64,000 nucleotides of DNA from Methylorubrum sp. B1-46 (GTDB lineage Bacteria; Pseudomonadota; Alphaproteobacteria; Rhizobiales; Beijerinckiaceae). The stretch is taken from contig NZ_CP088247.1 in assembly GCF_021117295.1 (NCBI RefSeq), forward strand, positions 627,501 through 691,500, written 5' to 3'. Position 1 is the stretch's first letter, and each line of letters starts with the position of its first letter. The notes beneath the pieces were generated by a model. The model saw only the letters and a list, made by a program, of their open reading frames with translations. It ran no database searches and was not told where the DNA came from. The translations under genes were made by a program, and so were the position numbers. This document shows positions 28,681 to 38,197 of the stretch, in pieces.

Positions 28681-29931
28681 ATGCTGCAAGACGAACCCGC
28701 GACCCTGCGCGCCGATCCCGCGCGCACGAACCCGGCGCCCAAGGCCCCCGAGCCCTGGAGCGAGCCGCTGGTGACGGCCCTGCTCGTGCTCGCCGACGGC
28801 ACCGTGCTCGAAGGCTTCGGCATCGGCCAGACCGGGGTTGCCGACGGCGAGGTCTGCTTCAATACGGCGATGACGGGCTATCAGGAGATCCTGACCGACC
28901 CGTCCTATGCCGGGCAGATCGTCACCTTCACCTTCCCGCATATCGGCAATGTCGGCACCAACGACGAGGATCTCGAGAGCCTCGAGGCGGCACCGGCCTC
29001 CGGTGTGCGCGGCGCGGTGATCGCTTCGGCGGTGACGAAGCCGTCGAACTGGCGCTCCTCCTCGCATCTCGACGGCTGGCTCAAGGCCCGGGGCATCGTC
29101 GGCATCACCGGCATCGACACCCGCGCCCTGACCGCGCTGATCCGCGATCGCGGCATGCCCAATGCCGTCATCGCCAACGATCCCGGCGGACAATTCGACC
29201 GCGAGGCGCTGAAGGCCCGCGCCGCCGCGCTCGCGCCGATGGAGGGCCTCGACCTCGTGCCGCCGGTGACCTCCCGCGAGACCACGGCCTGGACCGAGAC
29301 CGTCTGGGCGGTGAAGGGCGGCTACGGCTCGCGCGCGCCGGGCCAGGGCCTCAAGGTCGTGGCCATCGATTACGGCGTGAAGCGCAACATTCTGCGCCTG
29401 CTGGCGGAAGCCGGCTGCGATGTCACCGTGGTGCCCGCCACGACCAAGGCCGAGGACATCTTGGCGCTGAAGCCGGACGGCGTGTTCCTCTCCAACGGCC
29501 CCGGCGACCCGGCCGCCACCGGCGAATACGCCGTGCCGGTGATCCGCAAGCTGCTCGACGAGCGGGTGCCGACCTTCGGCATCTGCCTCGGCCACCAGTT
29601 GATGGGCCTCGCGCTCGGCGGGCGCACGGTGAAGATGGGCCAGGGCCACCACGGCGCGAACCATCCGGTGAAGGATCACACCACCGGCAAGGTCGAGATC
29701 GTTTCGATGAACCACGGCTTCGCGGTCGATCCGAAAAGCCTGCCCGAGACAGCGGTCGAGACCCACGTCTCGCTGTTCGACGGCTCGAACTGCGGGCTCT
29801 CGCTCACCGACCGCCCGGCCTTCTCGGTGCAGCACCACCCGGAGGCCTCTCCGGGCCCCCGCGACAGCCACTACCTGTTCGAGCGCTTCGTGAAGCTGAT
29901 GCGCGAGAACCGGCCCAAGACAGTGGCGTAA
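28681..29931 (+). CDS. carA: Carbamoyl-phosphate synthase small subunit
   Basis: Glutaminase subunit that supplies ammonia to CarB for arginine and pyrimidine synthesis, 416 aa. The N-terminal CPSase domain has FNTAMTGYQEILTDPSYAGQ and GITGIDTRALT. The amidotransferase domain has the nucleophile in GICLGHQLMGLALGG and the His/Glu pair in VQHHPEASPGP. The ATG at 28681 is used; an in-frame ATG at 28600 would add 27 residues. A perfect hairpin follows the stop, and carB is not adjacent in the window. Confidence 0.96.
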   Translation: MLQDEPATLRADPARTNPAPKAPEPWSEPLVTALLVLADGTVLEGFGIGQTGVADGEVCFNTAMTGYQEILTDPSYAGQIVTFTFPHIGNVGTNDEDLESLEAAPASGVRGAVIASAVTKPSNWRSSSHLDGWLKARGIVGITGIDTRALTALIRDRGMPNAVIANDPGGQFDREALKARAAALAPMEGLDLVPPVTSRETTAWTETVWAVKGGYGSRAPGQGLKVVAIDYGVKRNILRLLAEAGCDVTVVPATTKAEDILALKPDGVFLSNGPGDPAATGEYAVPVIRKLLDERVPTFGICLGHQLMGLALGGRTVKMGQGHHGANHPVKDHTTGKVEIVSMNHGFAVDPKSLPETAVETHVSLFDGSNCGLSLTDRPAFSVQHHPEASPGPRDSHYLFERFVKLMRENRPKTVA

Positions 29932-29939
29932 CAGGCTTT

Positions 29940-29962
29940 AACGGCGGCCCAGCGCCGCCGTT
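29940..29962 (+). terminator. Terminator hairpin after carA
   Basis: Perfect 9-bp stem AACGGCGGC/GCCGCCGTT with loop CCAGC, starting 8 bp after the carA stop and ending in TTCCC. Confidence 0.7.
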
Positions 29963-30061
29963 CCCGGCCTCGTCACAAAAAACCCCACCTTGCCCGGCAT
30001 CTCCCGATTCATGGCCGGATCGGACAAGAATCAGCGGCCGGTACAATTGGGGGTTTGCCGG

Positions 30062-30436
30062 ATGACGCTCGACGACGCGCGCGACGACTTCTCGCGCCTG
30101 CATCGCCTGTTCACCTTCCACCTCGGCGTGGCGGTCAGCCTCGCGTGGCTGACGACGTTCTACGCGGCGGCCTCGGCGCCGTGGGTGCGCAACATCCGCG
30201 CTCTGATCGACCCGACCGGCCCGGTGCGGATCGAGAGCACGCTCTCCTACCTGTTCGTGATGCCGGCCGTGCTGACGCTGGCCTGGGCCTCGGCCTACTT
30301 CGGCCGCGAGACCATGCGCCGCTTCCAGACCCTGCCGAACCAGACGCTCGAATTCGCCGCCGCGGCGATGGTGGCTTTCGGGGTGTTCTACCTGTCGATC
30401 GACCGGGCAGTCGCCGTCATCAGCGTCGGGTTCTGA
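30062..30436 (+). CDS. Three-helix membrane protein of unknown function
   Basis: A 124-aa protein with three predicted transmembrane segments: ~18-40 (HLGVAVSLAWLTTFYAAA), ~62-82 (YLFVMPAVLTLAWASAYF) and ~98-117 (FAAAAMVAFGVFYLSI). The N-terminal MTLDDARDDFSRLHRLF is soluble. The ATG at 30062 is preceded by GGGGG; in-frame starts at 29990 and 30011 are possible. It is convergent with the parE gene, 9 bp away. No family recognised. Confidence 0.6.
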   Translation: MTLDDARDDFSRLHRLFTFHLGVAVSLAWLTTFYAAASAPWVRNIRALIDPTGPVRIESTLSYLFVMPAVLTLAWASAYFGRETMRRFQTLPNQTLEFAAAAMVAFGVFYLSIDRAVAVISVGF

Positions 30437-30445
30437 GGATCCCGC

Positions 30446-30742
30446 TCACGTGTCGAAATCCTCGCGCCCGATATCGCGGTACCCGCTGAGGACGCGGACA
30501 AGTTCAATTCCTGACTGTCTCGGACAGTAGAACAGCACGGAGCTTCCCACGGGGAAGCTCCGCAGATCGTCGGACAACTCAGCCCGAAGTCGCCCGGCCT
30601 CGGGATGATTGGCCAGCATTGCCAAGACAGCCTCGATTCGATCGAGGACACCGTCGGCTGCGGTCTCATCCCTATCGGCGATGTAATCCCACAGATCGAG
30701 GAGATCCTGCCGCGCAAGGGGCCGACGAACGACGTCAGCCAC
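30446..30742 (-). CDS. parE: ParE/RelE-family toxin
   Basis: Type II toxin of the ParE superfamily, 98 aa from a GTG that overlaps the antitoxin stop by 8 bp. Family features are RRPLARQDLLDLWDYIAD, then ADGVLDRIEAVLAMLANHPEAGRLR and the C-terminal FPVGSSVLFYCP and LVRVLSGYRDI. ParE toxins poison gyrase, while RelE relatives cut mRNA; ParE is favoured by the DLxDLWxYIA opening. A longer frame starting at 30799 is open but would overlap parD by 65 bp. Confidence 0.87.
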   Translation of the reverse strand: MADVVRRPLARQDLLDLWDYIADRDETAADGVLDRIEAVLAMLANHPEAGRLRAELSDDLRSFPVGSSVLFYCPRQSGIELVRVLSGYRDIGREDFDT

Positions 30743-31010
30743 GCGCAGCGTTTGTCCTTCCGGCGCGTCGCCGAGCGCGGGCTTCGGCCTTGATGGCATC
30801 CATATCGAGCGGTTCCGCCGGACCGCTATCGAGCCCGTCCTGAATGTCCCGACGCAAGGCTTCCAGCTTGGCGAGACGCGTCTGCTCGCGCTCCTCCATC
30901 AGCCGCAGACCATCACGCACGACTTCACTCGCGGAAGCGTAGCGGCCGCTGGCGACAAGGCTCCTCACGAATCGCTCGTAATGGTCTCCCAACGTGTAGC
31001 TCGATGCCAT
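30735..31010 (-). CDS. parD: ParD-family antitoxin
   Basis: CC2985-type ParD antitoxin, 91 aa. An N-terminal ribbon-helix-helix DNA-binding region (SYTLGDHYERFVRSLVASGRY then ASASEVVRDGLRLMEERE) is followed by a charged C-terminal toxin-binding tail (DMDAIKAEARARRRAGR). It precedes and overlaps parE. A perfect inverted repeat 23-45 bp upstream of its start is a likely operator for autoregulation by ParD/ParDE. Confidence 0.9.
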   Translation of the reverse strand: MASSYTLGDHYERFVRSLVASGRYASASEVVRDGLRLMEEREQTRLAKLEALRRDIQDGLDSGPAEPLDMDAIKAEARARRRAGRTNAARG

Positions 31011-31032
31011 GGCAGGACCCTCGCCACCCTCG

Positions 31033-31055
31033 AAGATAGCACTTTATGCTATCTT
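31033..31055. promoter_or_regulatory. Perfect palindrome upstream of parDE, probable operator
   Basis: AAGATAGCA and TGCTATCTT are exact inverted arms around CTTTA, an AT-rich site in GC-rich surroundings. It lies 22 bp upstream of the parD start, where toxin-antitoxin operons carry their autorepression operator, and may overlap the promoter. Confidence 0.75.
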
Positions 31056-31135
31056 ACGGGTGTTGCCGCGGCGGAACAATGGGAATGCGCCGCGCACGTG
31101 GGATCGTGCTCGCTCCAACGAAATGCGGTGACTCC

Positions 31136-33796
31136 TCACCCCTCCACCAATCTCCTGACCGCATCCTCGGCGAGCAGCCGCACGAGCCTCTGCTCCGCCG
31201 CGGCATCCCCGGCGAGGACGACACCGCCGCAAACGGTGTCGCGGCCGGTAAAGGCGTAGCGCAGCACCGGCACAGGCCTCAGGCCGCCCGTTCCCGTCGC
31301 GCAAAAGCCCTGCATCGCGCCCGGCCGGTCGTTGCGGCCAATGGCGGCCTCCAAGCCCGCGGGCTGGCCCTTCAGCGGCACGGCGAAGACGTCCAGGCGC
31401 CGCCCCTCCCCTTGCGCCAGCGCCCGGCGAGGGCTCGCGAGGGCGACGAGCGTATCGGGGGCAAGATGCAGCCGCCCCTCGAACGAGAGGGCCCGGCCGG
31501 GCCGGGCGAAGCGGTCGACCACCGCCATCCCGCTCAGGTCGTCGAGCACGAGGAAGAGGCGGGCATGGGCATAGTCGGGCCCGTGCACCGTGGTGGCGAG
31601 CCGCAGCGCCTCGGCCCCATCGAGCGCGACATGCGCCGTCAGCAGACCCGACCCGGCCACCGTCTCGCGCCCGTCCGGAACGGCGACATTGTGGGCACGG
31701 GCCGAGAGCAGGTGGTGGCGCGCCGGGCCGACCTCGACGCCCTCGGCGCCCCCGCCCTCCACGATCCAGCGCCGCGCGCCGGTGGCGAAGGTGAAGGAGG
31801 TGCAGTCGCGGTGCCCGTGCGGCGACTGCGCCGCGTAGGTGAGGGCGAAATGGCCCCAGCCGCGCTCCGGCCCGTCGTGGCGCAGGGCGAGCAGGCCGGC
31901 GGTGCGGCCCTGCGGAGCCGAGGCCGCGTCGCGCTCCGCCACGAGATCGCGGTCCTGCGCTGTCAGTCGGGCGATCCAGGCGGCATGGTCGAGGCCGGCG
32001 GGCGCGTCGCCGAAGGGCGGTAGCCGTCCGCCCGGATCGAGCAGCCCGGCCACCCCAGGCAGCGCCGCCTCGACACGGCGGCGGATCGTCGGACCGGGCT
32101 CGGTCTCGCCCAGCGCCGCAGCGATCGCTTGCCCGAGACTCAGAAGATCGAGGCGCCGCACCGGTGAGGCTTCGGCGAAGGCCCCGTCTTCGGGAAGGAG
32201 CGCGTCGAAGCCGTGGGCGAGACTGTCGCGGGCGAGCCTGTCCCAATGCGCGGCGAAGGCGAAGCCGGGAAGCGCCCGCGCGAGCGCGAAAAGGGCAGCC
32301 GCCGCCTGAAGGCCGTGCAGGGCGCGGGCCAGGGTGTTCTGCCCGACGATCTCGGCCAGTGCGAAGCCGTGCCTCGCGGCCTCTGCCGCAGTCTCGGCAC
32401 GGGCGGGCTCGTCCTCCTCCGCGATGAGGCGCGCGAGCACGCCGCCGCGGGGCGCGAGTGCCGCCGGGTGCAGGCTCAACCCGTCCGCCGGCTGACCCCA
32501 GGGATTGGCCCGCGACCACGCCGCGGCGAGGCTGCGCGCGCGCATCCCGCCTCCGGGAAGCGCGGCGAGCGGCAGCAGCCAGGACAGAGATTGGTAGGCG
32601 AGGCGCCACGCCACCGAGCGAAACGGGTCCTCGCTCCAATCGGGCGCCGCGGGCAGGGTCCAGTCGGGCAGACCGGCAAGGCTCAGGATCACTCCGTCGC
32701 CCTCGATGCGCGCGCTCCGGTCCGGTCCGTCGCGCAGCGCGCGGGCTCGGACGAGGATCGTCGCGGCTTCCGCGCCGGAGCCCGCCAGCCACGCGGCGGG
32801 CACCCCCTCGGGCAGGCCGAGCCGGTCGGCGAGGCGAGCGAGGAAGGCCGGCGCATCGAGAAGGTCGTCGTCGCACAGGCTCTCGAGGCGGAAATCGTCC
32901 TCGAGCGCCAGTTCAAGCAAACCGATCAGTTCGACATCGGCCGCCTCCGGCGCGTCTTCCCAGACGCCGAAATCCAGTTCGACCGCGGCGGCACCGGGCG
33001 GCGGGCGCAGGGCCAGGGTGAAGCGACGGGCCTGCGGCTGGGCCGAGAGGTTGATGACCGCCCCGAGCCCCGGCACGGAGACCGCGTCGGCGTAGGGCGG
33101 CGCGATCTCCGTGCCCGCCCGGTCCCGGTAGAGGAGCCGCACGCGGGCGGCATGCTCGTCGACGCGCGCCGCGTAGATCTGCCCGCGCAGCACCAGGGCA
33201 AGCTCCTCGGCCAGGACATAAGTCAGCTTCATCCCGTCGCCGGCCAGCGGGCGCCGACGCGGTCCCGGCACGAGATCAGGCGGACCGGGGCGCAGCACCG
33301 GTTCGGTGATGACGACGTCGCGGCTGTTCTTCCACGAGCGCAGGGTGACGCTGACGCCGCTCGCCTGATCGGGCACGCGGAAGGCGATCCGGAAGGGTTC
33401 GGCATCGACGAGCGACGGTCCCGGAATCCAGGCGACCTGCGGGTCGAGCAGGCTGCGGGCGAGCCCCGGCACGTGATCGAGGTCGAGGCTGGAGCCGTCC
33501 GCTGCCAGGAAGTCGAAGCCGGCGGCGATAGCATCGACGGCGAGCGCCGCCTCCTCGTCGTCCGCGAAGGCGAGGCCGAATTGCAGGCAGGCCCAGGTGC
33601 CGGGAGCGAGATCGGAAAAACTCAATCCCACCCGCGAGAAGCGATTGTTGGAGGTGATGCGGTGCAGCCCCTCGCCTCCCCCCGGCCCGGCGCCCCCGGC
33701 ATAGCGAGCTAGGGCCGGCAGAAGCAGGGTCGCGCCCAAGGCGCCGTCATCCGCTTCGGAGGCCGTCGCACCGGCCCGCTGATCGATCTGGTCCAT
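31136..33796 (-). CDS. Heparinase II/III-like polysaccharide lyase domain protein
   Basis: A large protein of 886 aa without a clear signal peptide. Residues ~40-330 are beta-rich with no clear family. Residues ~380-600 form an alpha-helical barrel-like region. Residues ~620-880 match the heparinase II/III-like beta-sandwich, with [20 protein letters not shown] and the VEGGGAEG loop, then HNVAVPDG. Such proteins often degrade or edit secreted acidic polysaccharides and neighbour polysaccharide genes, but here the neighbours are parDE and flgB. Adjacent GTG and ATG codons start the frame; the ATG was used. Activity is inferred only. Confidence 0.72.
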   Translation of the reverse strand: MDQIDQRAGATASEADDGALGATLLLPALARYAGGAGPGGGEGLHRITSNNRFSRVGLSFSDLAPGTWACLQFGLAFADDEEAALAVDAIAAGFDFLAADGSSLDLDHVPGLARSLLDPQVAWIPGPSLVDAEPFRIAFRVPDQASGVSVTLRSWKNSRDVVITEPVLRPGPPDLVPGPRRRPLAGDGMKLTYVLAEELALVLRGQIYAARVDEHAARVRLLYRDRAGTEIAPPYADAVSVPGLGAVINLSAQPQARRFTLALRPPPGAAAVELDFGVWEDAPEAADVELIGLLELALEDDFRLESLCDDDLLDAPAFLARLADRLGLPEGVPAAWLAGSGAEAATILVRARALRDGPDRSARIEGDGVILSLAGLPDWTLPAAPDWSEDPFRSVAWRLAYQSLSWLLPLAALPGGGMRARSLAAAWSRANPWGQPADGLSLHPAALAPRGGVLARLIAEEDEPARAETAAEAARHGFALAEIVGQNTLARALHGLQAAAALFALARALPGFAFAAHWDRLARDSLAHGFDALLPEDGAFAEASPVRRLDLLSLGQAIAAALGETEPGPTIRRRVEAALPGVAGLLDPGGRLPPFGDAPAGLDHAAWIARLTAQDRDLVAERDAASAPQGRTAGLLALRHDGPERGWGHFALTYAAQSPHGHRDCTSFTFATGARRWIVEGGGAEGVEVGPARHHLLSARAHNVAVPDGRETVAGSGLLTAHVALDGAEALRLATTVHGPDYAHARLFLVLDDLSGMAVVDRFARPGRALSFEGRLHLAPDTLVALASPRRALAQGEGRRLDVFAVPLKGQPAGLEAAIGRNDRPGAMQGFCATGTGGLRPVPVLRYAFTGRDTVCGGVVLAGDAAAEQRLVRLLAEDAVRRLVEG

Positions 33797-33953
33797 CACC
33801 TGCAGGCGCTAACGCGAGGACCGCGCCTGTCAAGGCACGAGCCAGCCTCGTGCAAGATTGCCTACCTAAACCTCCCATCCGACGCAGGGTCCACCATCCG
33901 GGCATGCCCCGCGTCCCGTGTTTCTCCGGAGCCCTTGGGATGGGGGCGTTGCC

Positions 33954-34343
33954 ATGACAACCGGCGTCTACCTGTTCGACCTCGCCTCGCAGCACGCGCG
34001 CTACCTCGCGACGCGGCAGGCCACCATCGCCGGCAACGTCGCGAACGCGAACACTCCCGGCTACAAGGCACGGGACGTGGTCCCCTTCGCCCAGGTTCTG
34101 GCGCGGACCGGGCTCGACATGTCCTCTACGAGCGCCGCCCATCTCGAAGCTCAGGGCAACCGCATCCCCGTGCGCGAGGGCGCGTCCACGGGGAACTGGG
34201 AAGTGCTCGAATCATCGAGCGCGGTCAGCCTGGAGCAGGAGATGCTCAAGGCCGGTACCGTCTCCCGCGAGCACAATCTCGATACGGCGGTGGTCAAGTC
34301 GTTCCATCGCATGCTGATGGCCGCGGTGCGGAGCGGGTCATGA
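33954..34343 (+). CDS. flgB: Flagellar proximal rod protein FlgB
   Basis: Rod component between the MS ring and the distal rod, 129 aa. Typical features: the N-terminal rod helix [32 protein letters not shown] (split here by position ~5-37), which carries the rod-family ANxxTPGYK signature. The C-terminal [28 protein letters not shown] is the pairing helix. The ATG at 33954 is used. It overlaps flgC by 4 bp and opens flagellar block 1. Confidence 0.93.
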   Translation: MTTGVYLFDLASQHARYLATRQATIAGNVANANTPGYKARDVVPFAQVLARTGLDMSSTSAAHLEAQGNRIPVREGASTGNWEVLESSSAVSLEQEMLKAGTVSREHNLDTAVVKSFHRMLMAAVRSGS

Positions 34344-34756
34344 TTGATCCCCTGCTCTCCGCCTCGCGGCTCGCCAGCGCCGGCCTTGAAGCGCAATCGC
34401 TGCGCATGCGGGTCGTCTCGGAGAATCTCGCCAACGCGCAATCGACCGGTTCGACGCCGGGGGCCGACCCCTACGCCCGCAAGACGGTGACCTTCCGAGC
34501 CGAACTCGACCGGGCGGCGGGCCTCGCCTCGGTGCGCCTGCGCGAGATCGGCACCGACACCGCCCCGTTCCGCACCGAGCACGACCCGGCCAACCCGGCA
34601 GCGGACGAGAGCGGCAACGTCAAGCTGCCCAACGTGAACATGCTCGTCGAGATGGCCGACATGCGTGAGGCCAATCGCTCCTACGAGGCGAACCTCCAGG
34701 TCATCAAGCAGGCCCGGGCCATGGTCGCCAGCGTCATCGATCTCCTGAAGTCCTGA
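34340..34756 (+). CDS. flgC: Flagellar proximal rod protein FlgC
   Basis: Rod protein of 138 aa. The N-terminal helix ([22 protein letters not shown], ~8-29) with [19 protein letters not shown] replaces the usual ANxxTxG signature. The C-terminal block [21 protein letters not shown] and ASVIDLLKS is standard. Translationally coupled to flgB through ATGA; fliE follows 11 bp downstream. Confidence 0.93.
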   Translation: MIDPLLSASRLASAGLEAQSLRMRVVSENLANAQSTGSTPGADPYARKTVTFRAELDRAAGLASVRLREIGTDTAPFRTEHDPANPAADESGNVKLPNVNMLVEMADMREANRSYEANLQVIKQARAMVASVIDLLKS

Positions 34757-34767
34757 GACCGCCCGCG

Positions 34768-35121
34768 ATGATCGAAGCTCTTTCCTCCCTCTCGGCCTTC
34801 GACAAGATCGCCGGCACCTCGTTCGCCGAGACGGCGCCGACCCAGAAGGCCGCGTTCAGCCCCGCCGCCGTTTCCGGCATCGCCGGGCCCGCCACCACGG
34901 CGCCCACCGATTTCGGCGACGTGATGGCCCAGGTCGCGGCCAGCGCCCGCGACGCCATCCGCACCGGCGAGGCGACGGCGATCTCCGGCATCCAGGGCAA
35001 GGCTACCGCGCAGCAGGTGGTCGAGGCGGTGATGTCCGCCGAGCAGAGCCTCCAGACCGTGGTGGCGATCCGCGACAAGGTCGTCGCCGCCTACCTCGAA
35101 CTCAGCCGCATGCCGATCTGA
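34768..35121 (+). CDS. fliE: Flagellar hook-basal body protein FliE
   Basis: Joins the MS ring to the rod and is needed for rod export, 117 aa. The C-terminal half carries FliE features ([24 protein letters not shown] and the [23 protein letters not shown] helix). The N-terminal half is variable and Ala/Thr-rich, as usual. It lies in the order flgB-flgC-fliE, typical of alphaproteobacteria. Confidence 0.93.
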   Translation: MIEALSSLSAFDKIAGTSFAETAPTQKAAFSPAAVSGIAGPATTAPTDFGDVMAQVAASARDAIRTGEATAISGIQGKATAQQVVEAVMSAEQSLQTVVAIRDKVVAAYLELSRMPI

Positions 35122-35146
35122 TCGGTCACCTCAAGGAATCCTCGCC

Positions 35147-35935
35147 ATGCGCGCGCTCGCCATCGCCGCCACGGGCATGTCCGCCCAGCAGCTCAACCTC
35201 GAAGTCATCGCCAACAACATCGCCAACCTGAACACCACCGGGTTCAAGGGCGCGCGGGCCGAGTTCACCGACCTGCTCTACCAGGCCGAGCGGCAGCAGG
35301 GCGTGCCGAACCAGGCGGGTCAGGAAGCGGTGCCGGAGGGCGCGATGCTCGGCCTCGGCGTGCGCGCCGCCGCGATCCGCAACCTGCACCGGCAGGGGTC
35401 GCTCGCCAACACCGGCAACCAGCTCGATCTGGCGGTGAACGGGCGCGGCTACTTCCAGATCACCAGCCCGGCCGGCGAGATCAACTACACCCGCGCCGGC
35501 TCATTCAATAAGAACAACGCCGGCCAGCTCGTGACCATGGAAGGCTACGCCGTCGATCCGGCGATCCTGATCCCGGCCAACACCACCCAGGTGACGATCA
35601 ACGAATCGGGTCAGGTCTTCGCCAAGATCGATGGCCAGGTGGCGCCGCAGAATATCGGCCAGCTCACGCTCGCCAACTTCGCCAACGAATCCGGCCTGGA
35701 GCCGCTCGGCAACGGCCTCTACCGCGAAACCCCGGCCTCCGGCGCGCCGGTCGTCGGCAATCCCGGCGACGTGAGCTACGGCCGGCTGCAGCAGGGCTAC
35801 CTCGAAGGCTCGAACGTCGATCCGGTCAAGGAGATCACCAGCCTGATCACGGCCCAGCGCGCCTTCGAGATGAACTCGAAGGTGATCCAGGCCGCCGACG
35901 AGATGGCCGGCACCGTCTCCAAGGGCATCCGCTAG
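35147..35935 (+). CDS. flgG: Flagellar distal rod protein FlgG
   Basis: Distal rod subunit, 262 aa, family length. It has the rod signature [20 protein letters not shown], the central GRGYFQI and [18 protein letters not shown] blocks, and the C-terminal [20 protein letters not shown] and [15 protein letters not shown]. Upstream rod gene flgF is not adjacent. Located between fliE and flgA in one transcription unit. Confidence 0.96.
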   Translation: MRALAIAATGMSAQQLNLEVIANNIANLNTTGFKGARAEFTDLLYQAERQQGVPNQAGQEAVPEGAMLGLGVRAAAIRNLHRQGSLANTGNQLDLAVNGRGYFQITSPAGEINYTRAGSFNKNNAGQLVTMEGYAVDPAILIPANTTQVTINESGQVFAKIDGQVAPQNIGQLTLANFANESGLEPLGNGLYRETPASGAPVVGNPGDVSYGRLQQGYLEGSNVDPVKEITSLITAQRAFEMNSKVIQAADEMAGTVSKGIR

Positions 35936-35991
35936 CGCCCGCTGCGTCCTGCGCGACGTTCCTCCCTTCCCCTCCTCCGGCGCGATCTTCC

Positions 35992-36483
35992 ATGCCCCGC
36001 AAGACCTTCGTCCGCGGCCTCGTGCTCGCCGCCCTCGCTGCCGGCCCGGTCGTCGCCGCACCGGCGCGCGCCGCCGAGGGCATGGCGAATGCCGAGCTCA
36101 TGCTGCCGGTGCCCACCGTCACGATCTATCCCGGCGACACGATCAAGGACTCGATGCTGCGGATGCAAGCCTATCCCGCGACCTACCGGGCGCGCACGGC
36201 CGTCATCGACGCTTCCGCCGCGATCGCCGGCCGCACCGCCCGGCGGATGCTGCTGCCGGGCGAGCCGGTGCCGGTCAACGCCGTCGACGACCCCCGCCTC
36301 GTCAGCCGGGGCGCTCCGACGCAGATGATCTTCGAGGAGAACGGCCTCGTCATCACCGCGATCGGCGCACCGCTTCAGAACGGCGGGCTCGGCGAGACCA
36401 TCCGCGTGCGCAACACCGACACCAACCGCATCATCCTCGGCACGGTCATGGCCGACGGCCGCATCCGGATCGGCGCGCAATGA
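35992..36483 (+). CDS. flgA: Flagellar P-ring assembly chaperone FlgA
   Basis: Periplasmic chaperone for P-ring (FlgI) assembly, 163 aa, with signal peptide GLVLAALAAGPVVAAPARA. The SAF-like C-terminal region is visible: RRMLLPGEPVPVNAVDD, FEENGLVITAIGAPLQNGGLGE and VRNTDTNRIILGTVMADG. Its stop overlaps the flgI start, consistent with coupled synthesis of chaperone and client. Confidence 0.92.
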   Translation: MPRKTFVRGLVLAALAAGPVVAAPARAAEGMANAELMLPVPTVTIYPGDTIKDSMLRMQAYPATYRARTAVIDASAAIAGRTARRMLLPGEPVPVNAVDDPRLVSRGAPTQMIFEENGLVITAIGAPLQNGGLGETIRVRNTDTNRIILGTVMADGRIRIGAQ

Positions 36484-37613
36484 CCCCCCTCCGCCGCCTG
36501 TTTCTCGCGGTTCTGCTCGGCCTGCTCACCGGCCTGGGCTTCGCCGTCATGACCGGTCCGGTCTTCGCCGCCGGCACTCGCATCAAGGACATCGCCACAC
36601 TGAAGGGCGTGCGCGACAACCAGATCTTCGGCTACGGCCTCGTCACCGGCCTGCAGGGCACCGGCGACACCCTGCGCAACGCGCAGTTCACCGAGCAGTC
36701 GCTGCAATCGCTGCTCGACCGGCTCGGCATCAACGTGCGCGACGCGCGCCTGCGCACCCGCAACATCGCCGCCGTGATGGTGACCGCCGACCTGCCGCCC
36801 TACACCGGCACCGGCTCGCGCATCGATGTGACCGTCACCTCCATGGGCGATGCCACCTCGCTGCGCGGCGGCACGCTGCTGATGACGCCGCTCACCGGCG
36901 GCGACGGCCTCGTCTACGCCGCGGCGCAAGGGCCGCTCGCCGTTTCCGGCTTCTCGGTGCAGGGGCAGGCCGAACAGCTGACGCAGGGCGTGCCGACGGC
37001 CGGCCGCATTCCCAACGGCGCGTTGATCGAGCGCGAGGTGCCCGGCACCTTCCGCGATCTGCCCGAACTGGTGTTCGAGCTGAAGAACCCCGACTTCAAG
37101 ACCGCGATCCAGATCTCGGATGCGATCAACGCGTGGTCGCTGGGCGCCTTCGGCCGCCGCATCGCCAGCGCCCGCGACCAGCGCGCGGTCGTGGTGATGC
37201 GCTCCCGCCAGATGGCCCAGACCCGGCTCGTGGCGCAGATCGGTGACCTGACGATCCAGCCCGACACCCCGGCCCGCGTCGTCGTCGACCAGCGCACCGG
37301 CACGGTGGTGATCGGGCGCAACGTGACGATCTCCACGGTCGCGATCACGCATGGCAACCTGACGGTGCGCGTCACCGAAGCGCCGGAGGTGTCGCAGCCG
37401 GAGCCCTTCTCCAACGGCCAGACCGTCGTGGTGCCGCGCACCGAGGTGACGGCGCGGGAGGAGCGCGGCAAGCTCGCGATCCTCGGCGGCTCCGACCTGC
37501 AGACGCTGGTTCGCGGCCTCAATCAGGTCGGGCTGAAGCCCACCGACATCATCGCGATCCTGCAGGCGGTGAAGACCGCCGGCGCCCTCCAGGCGGAGCT
37601 CGTGGTGCAGTGA
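36480..37613 (+). CDS. flgI: Flagellar P-ring protein FlgI
   Basis: Forms the periplasmic P ring in the peptidoglycan layer, 377 aa with a signal peptide ending VFAAG. Signature blocks: RIKDIATLKGVRDNQIFGYGLVTGL, GTGDTLRNAQFT, MVTADLPPYTGTGSRIDVTV, SGFSVQGQAEQLTQGVPT and the C-terminal DIIAILQAVKTAGALQAELVVQ. Preceded by flgA with a 4-bp overlap. Confidence 0.96.
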   Translation: MTPLRRLFLAVLLGLLTGLGFAVMTGPVFAAGTRIKDIATLKGVRDNQIFGYGLVTGLQGTGDTLRNAQFTEQSLQSLLDRLGINVRDARLRTRNIAAVMVTADLPPYTGTGSRIDVTVTSMGDATSLRGGTLLMTPLTGGDGLVYAAAQGPLAVSGFSVQGQAEQLTQGVPTAGRIPNGALIEREVPGTFRDLPELVFELKNPDFKTAIQISDAINAWSLGAFGRRIASARDQRAVVVMRSRQMAQTRLVAQIGDLTIQPDTPARVVVDQRTGTVVIGRNVTISTVAITHGNLTVRVTEAPEVSQPEPFSNGQTVVVPRTEVTAREERGKLAILGGSDLQTLVRGLNQVGLKPTDIIAILQAVKTAGALQAELVVQ

Positions 37614-38197
37614 TGAAGACGACGCTGCGCACCGCCCTGTGCTGGCTCGCCCTCTCCGGTATGGCTCTCGCCGCCGGCGGCGAGCAGGCCGACCCGGCCA
37701 AAGAAGCGGCGATGCGGGCGCTCGCCGCCCGCGACGCGCCGAAGGACGTCTCGGCCCAGGACTTCGTCGCCAAGGAGCCGGCCAAGACCGGCTACTGCGC
37801 CAACATCGCCGACGCCGCGGCGGATGCCCGCTTCGCGTGGCAGAAGGAGCAGCTCGCGGTGATGGAGCGGCAGGTCGAAGAGCGGATCAAGCTCCTCGAA
37901 GAGAAGCGGGCCGAATACGAGGCATGGCTCAAGCGCCGCAACGAGTTCCTGGCTAAGGCCGACGAGAGCGTGGTCGCCGTCTACGCCAAGATGCGGCCCG
38001 ACGCGGCAGCGCTCCAGCTCGCCAACATGCCCGACGAGGCGGCCGCCGCCCTGCTGACCAAGCTCAACGCCCGCACGGCCAGCGCCATCCTGTCGGAGAT
38101 GGAAGCCGCGCGGGCCGCCAGGCTCGCCCGCGCCATGACGGAATCCGGCAGCAAAGACGCGACCGCGCCGGCGGCGAAGAAGAACCAGAGGTCGTGA
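37613..38197 (+). CDS. motE: MotE-like chaperone (MgtE N-terminal-like coiled coil)
   Basis: A 194-aa exported protein, signal peptide ending AALAAGG. A coiled coil (KEQLAVMERQVEERIKLLEEKRAEYEAWLKRR, ~80-115) precedes the helical repeat DAAALQLANMPDEAAAALLTKLNARTASAILSEM, which resembles the MgtE N-domain. This layout matches rhizobial MotE, the periplasmic chaperone of MotC. The motC gene is present in block 2, which supports the call. The start ATG overlaps the flgI stop. Confidence 0.85.
   Translation: MKTTLRTALCWLALSGMALAAGGEQADPAKEAAMRALAARDAPKDVSAQDFVAKEPAKTGYCANIADAAADARFAWQKEQLAVMERQVEERIKLLEEKRAEYEAWLKRRNEFLAKADESVVAVYAKMRPDAAALQLANMPDEAAAALLTKLNARTASAILSEMEAARAARLARAMTESGSKDATAPAAKKNQRS

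Noticed and set aside
31044..32876. 610-aa minus-strand frame inside the heparinase-like gene
   Set aside because: It is an Arg-rich alternative frame on the same strand as the real gene.
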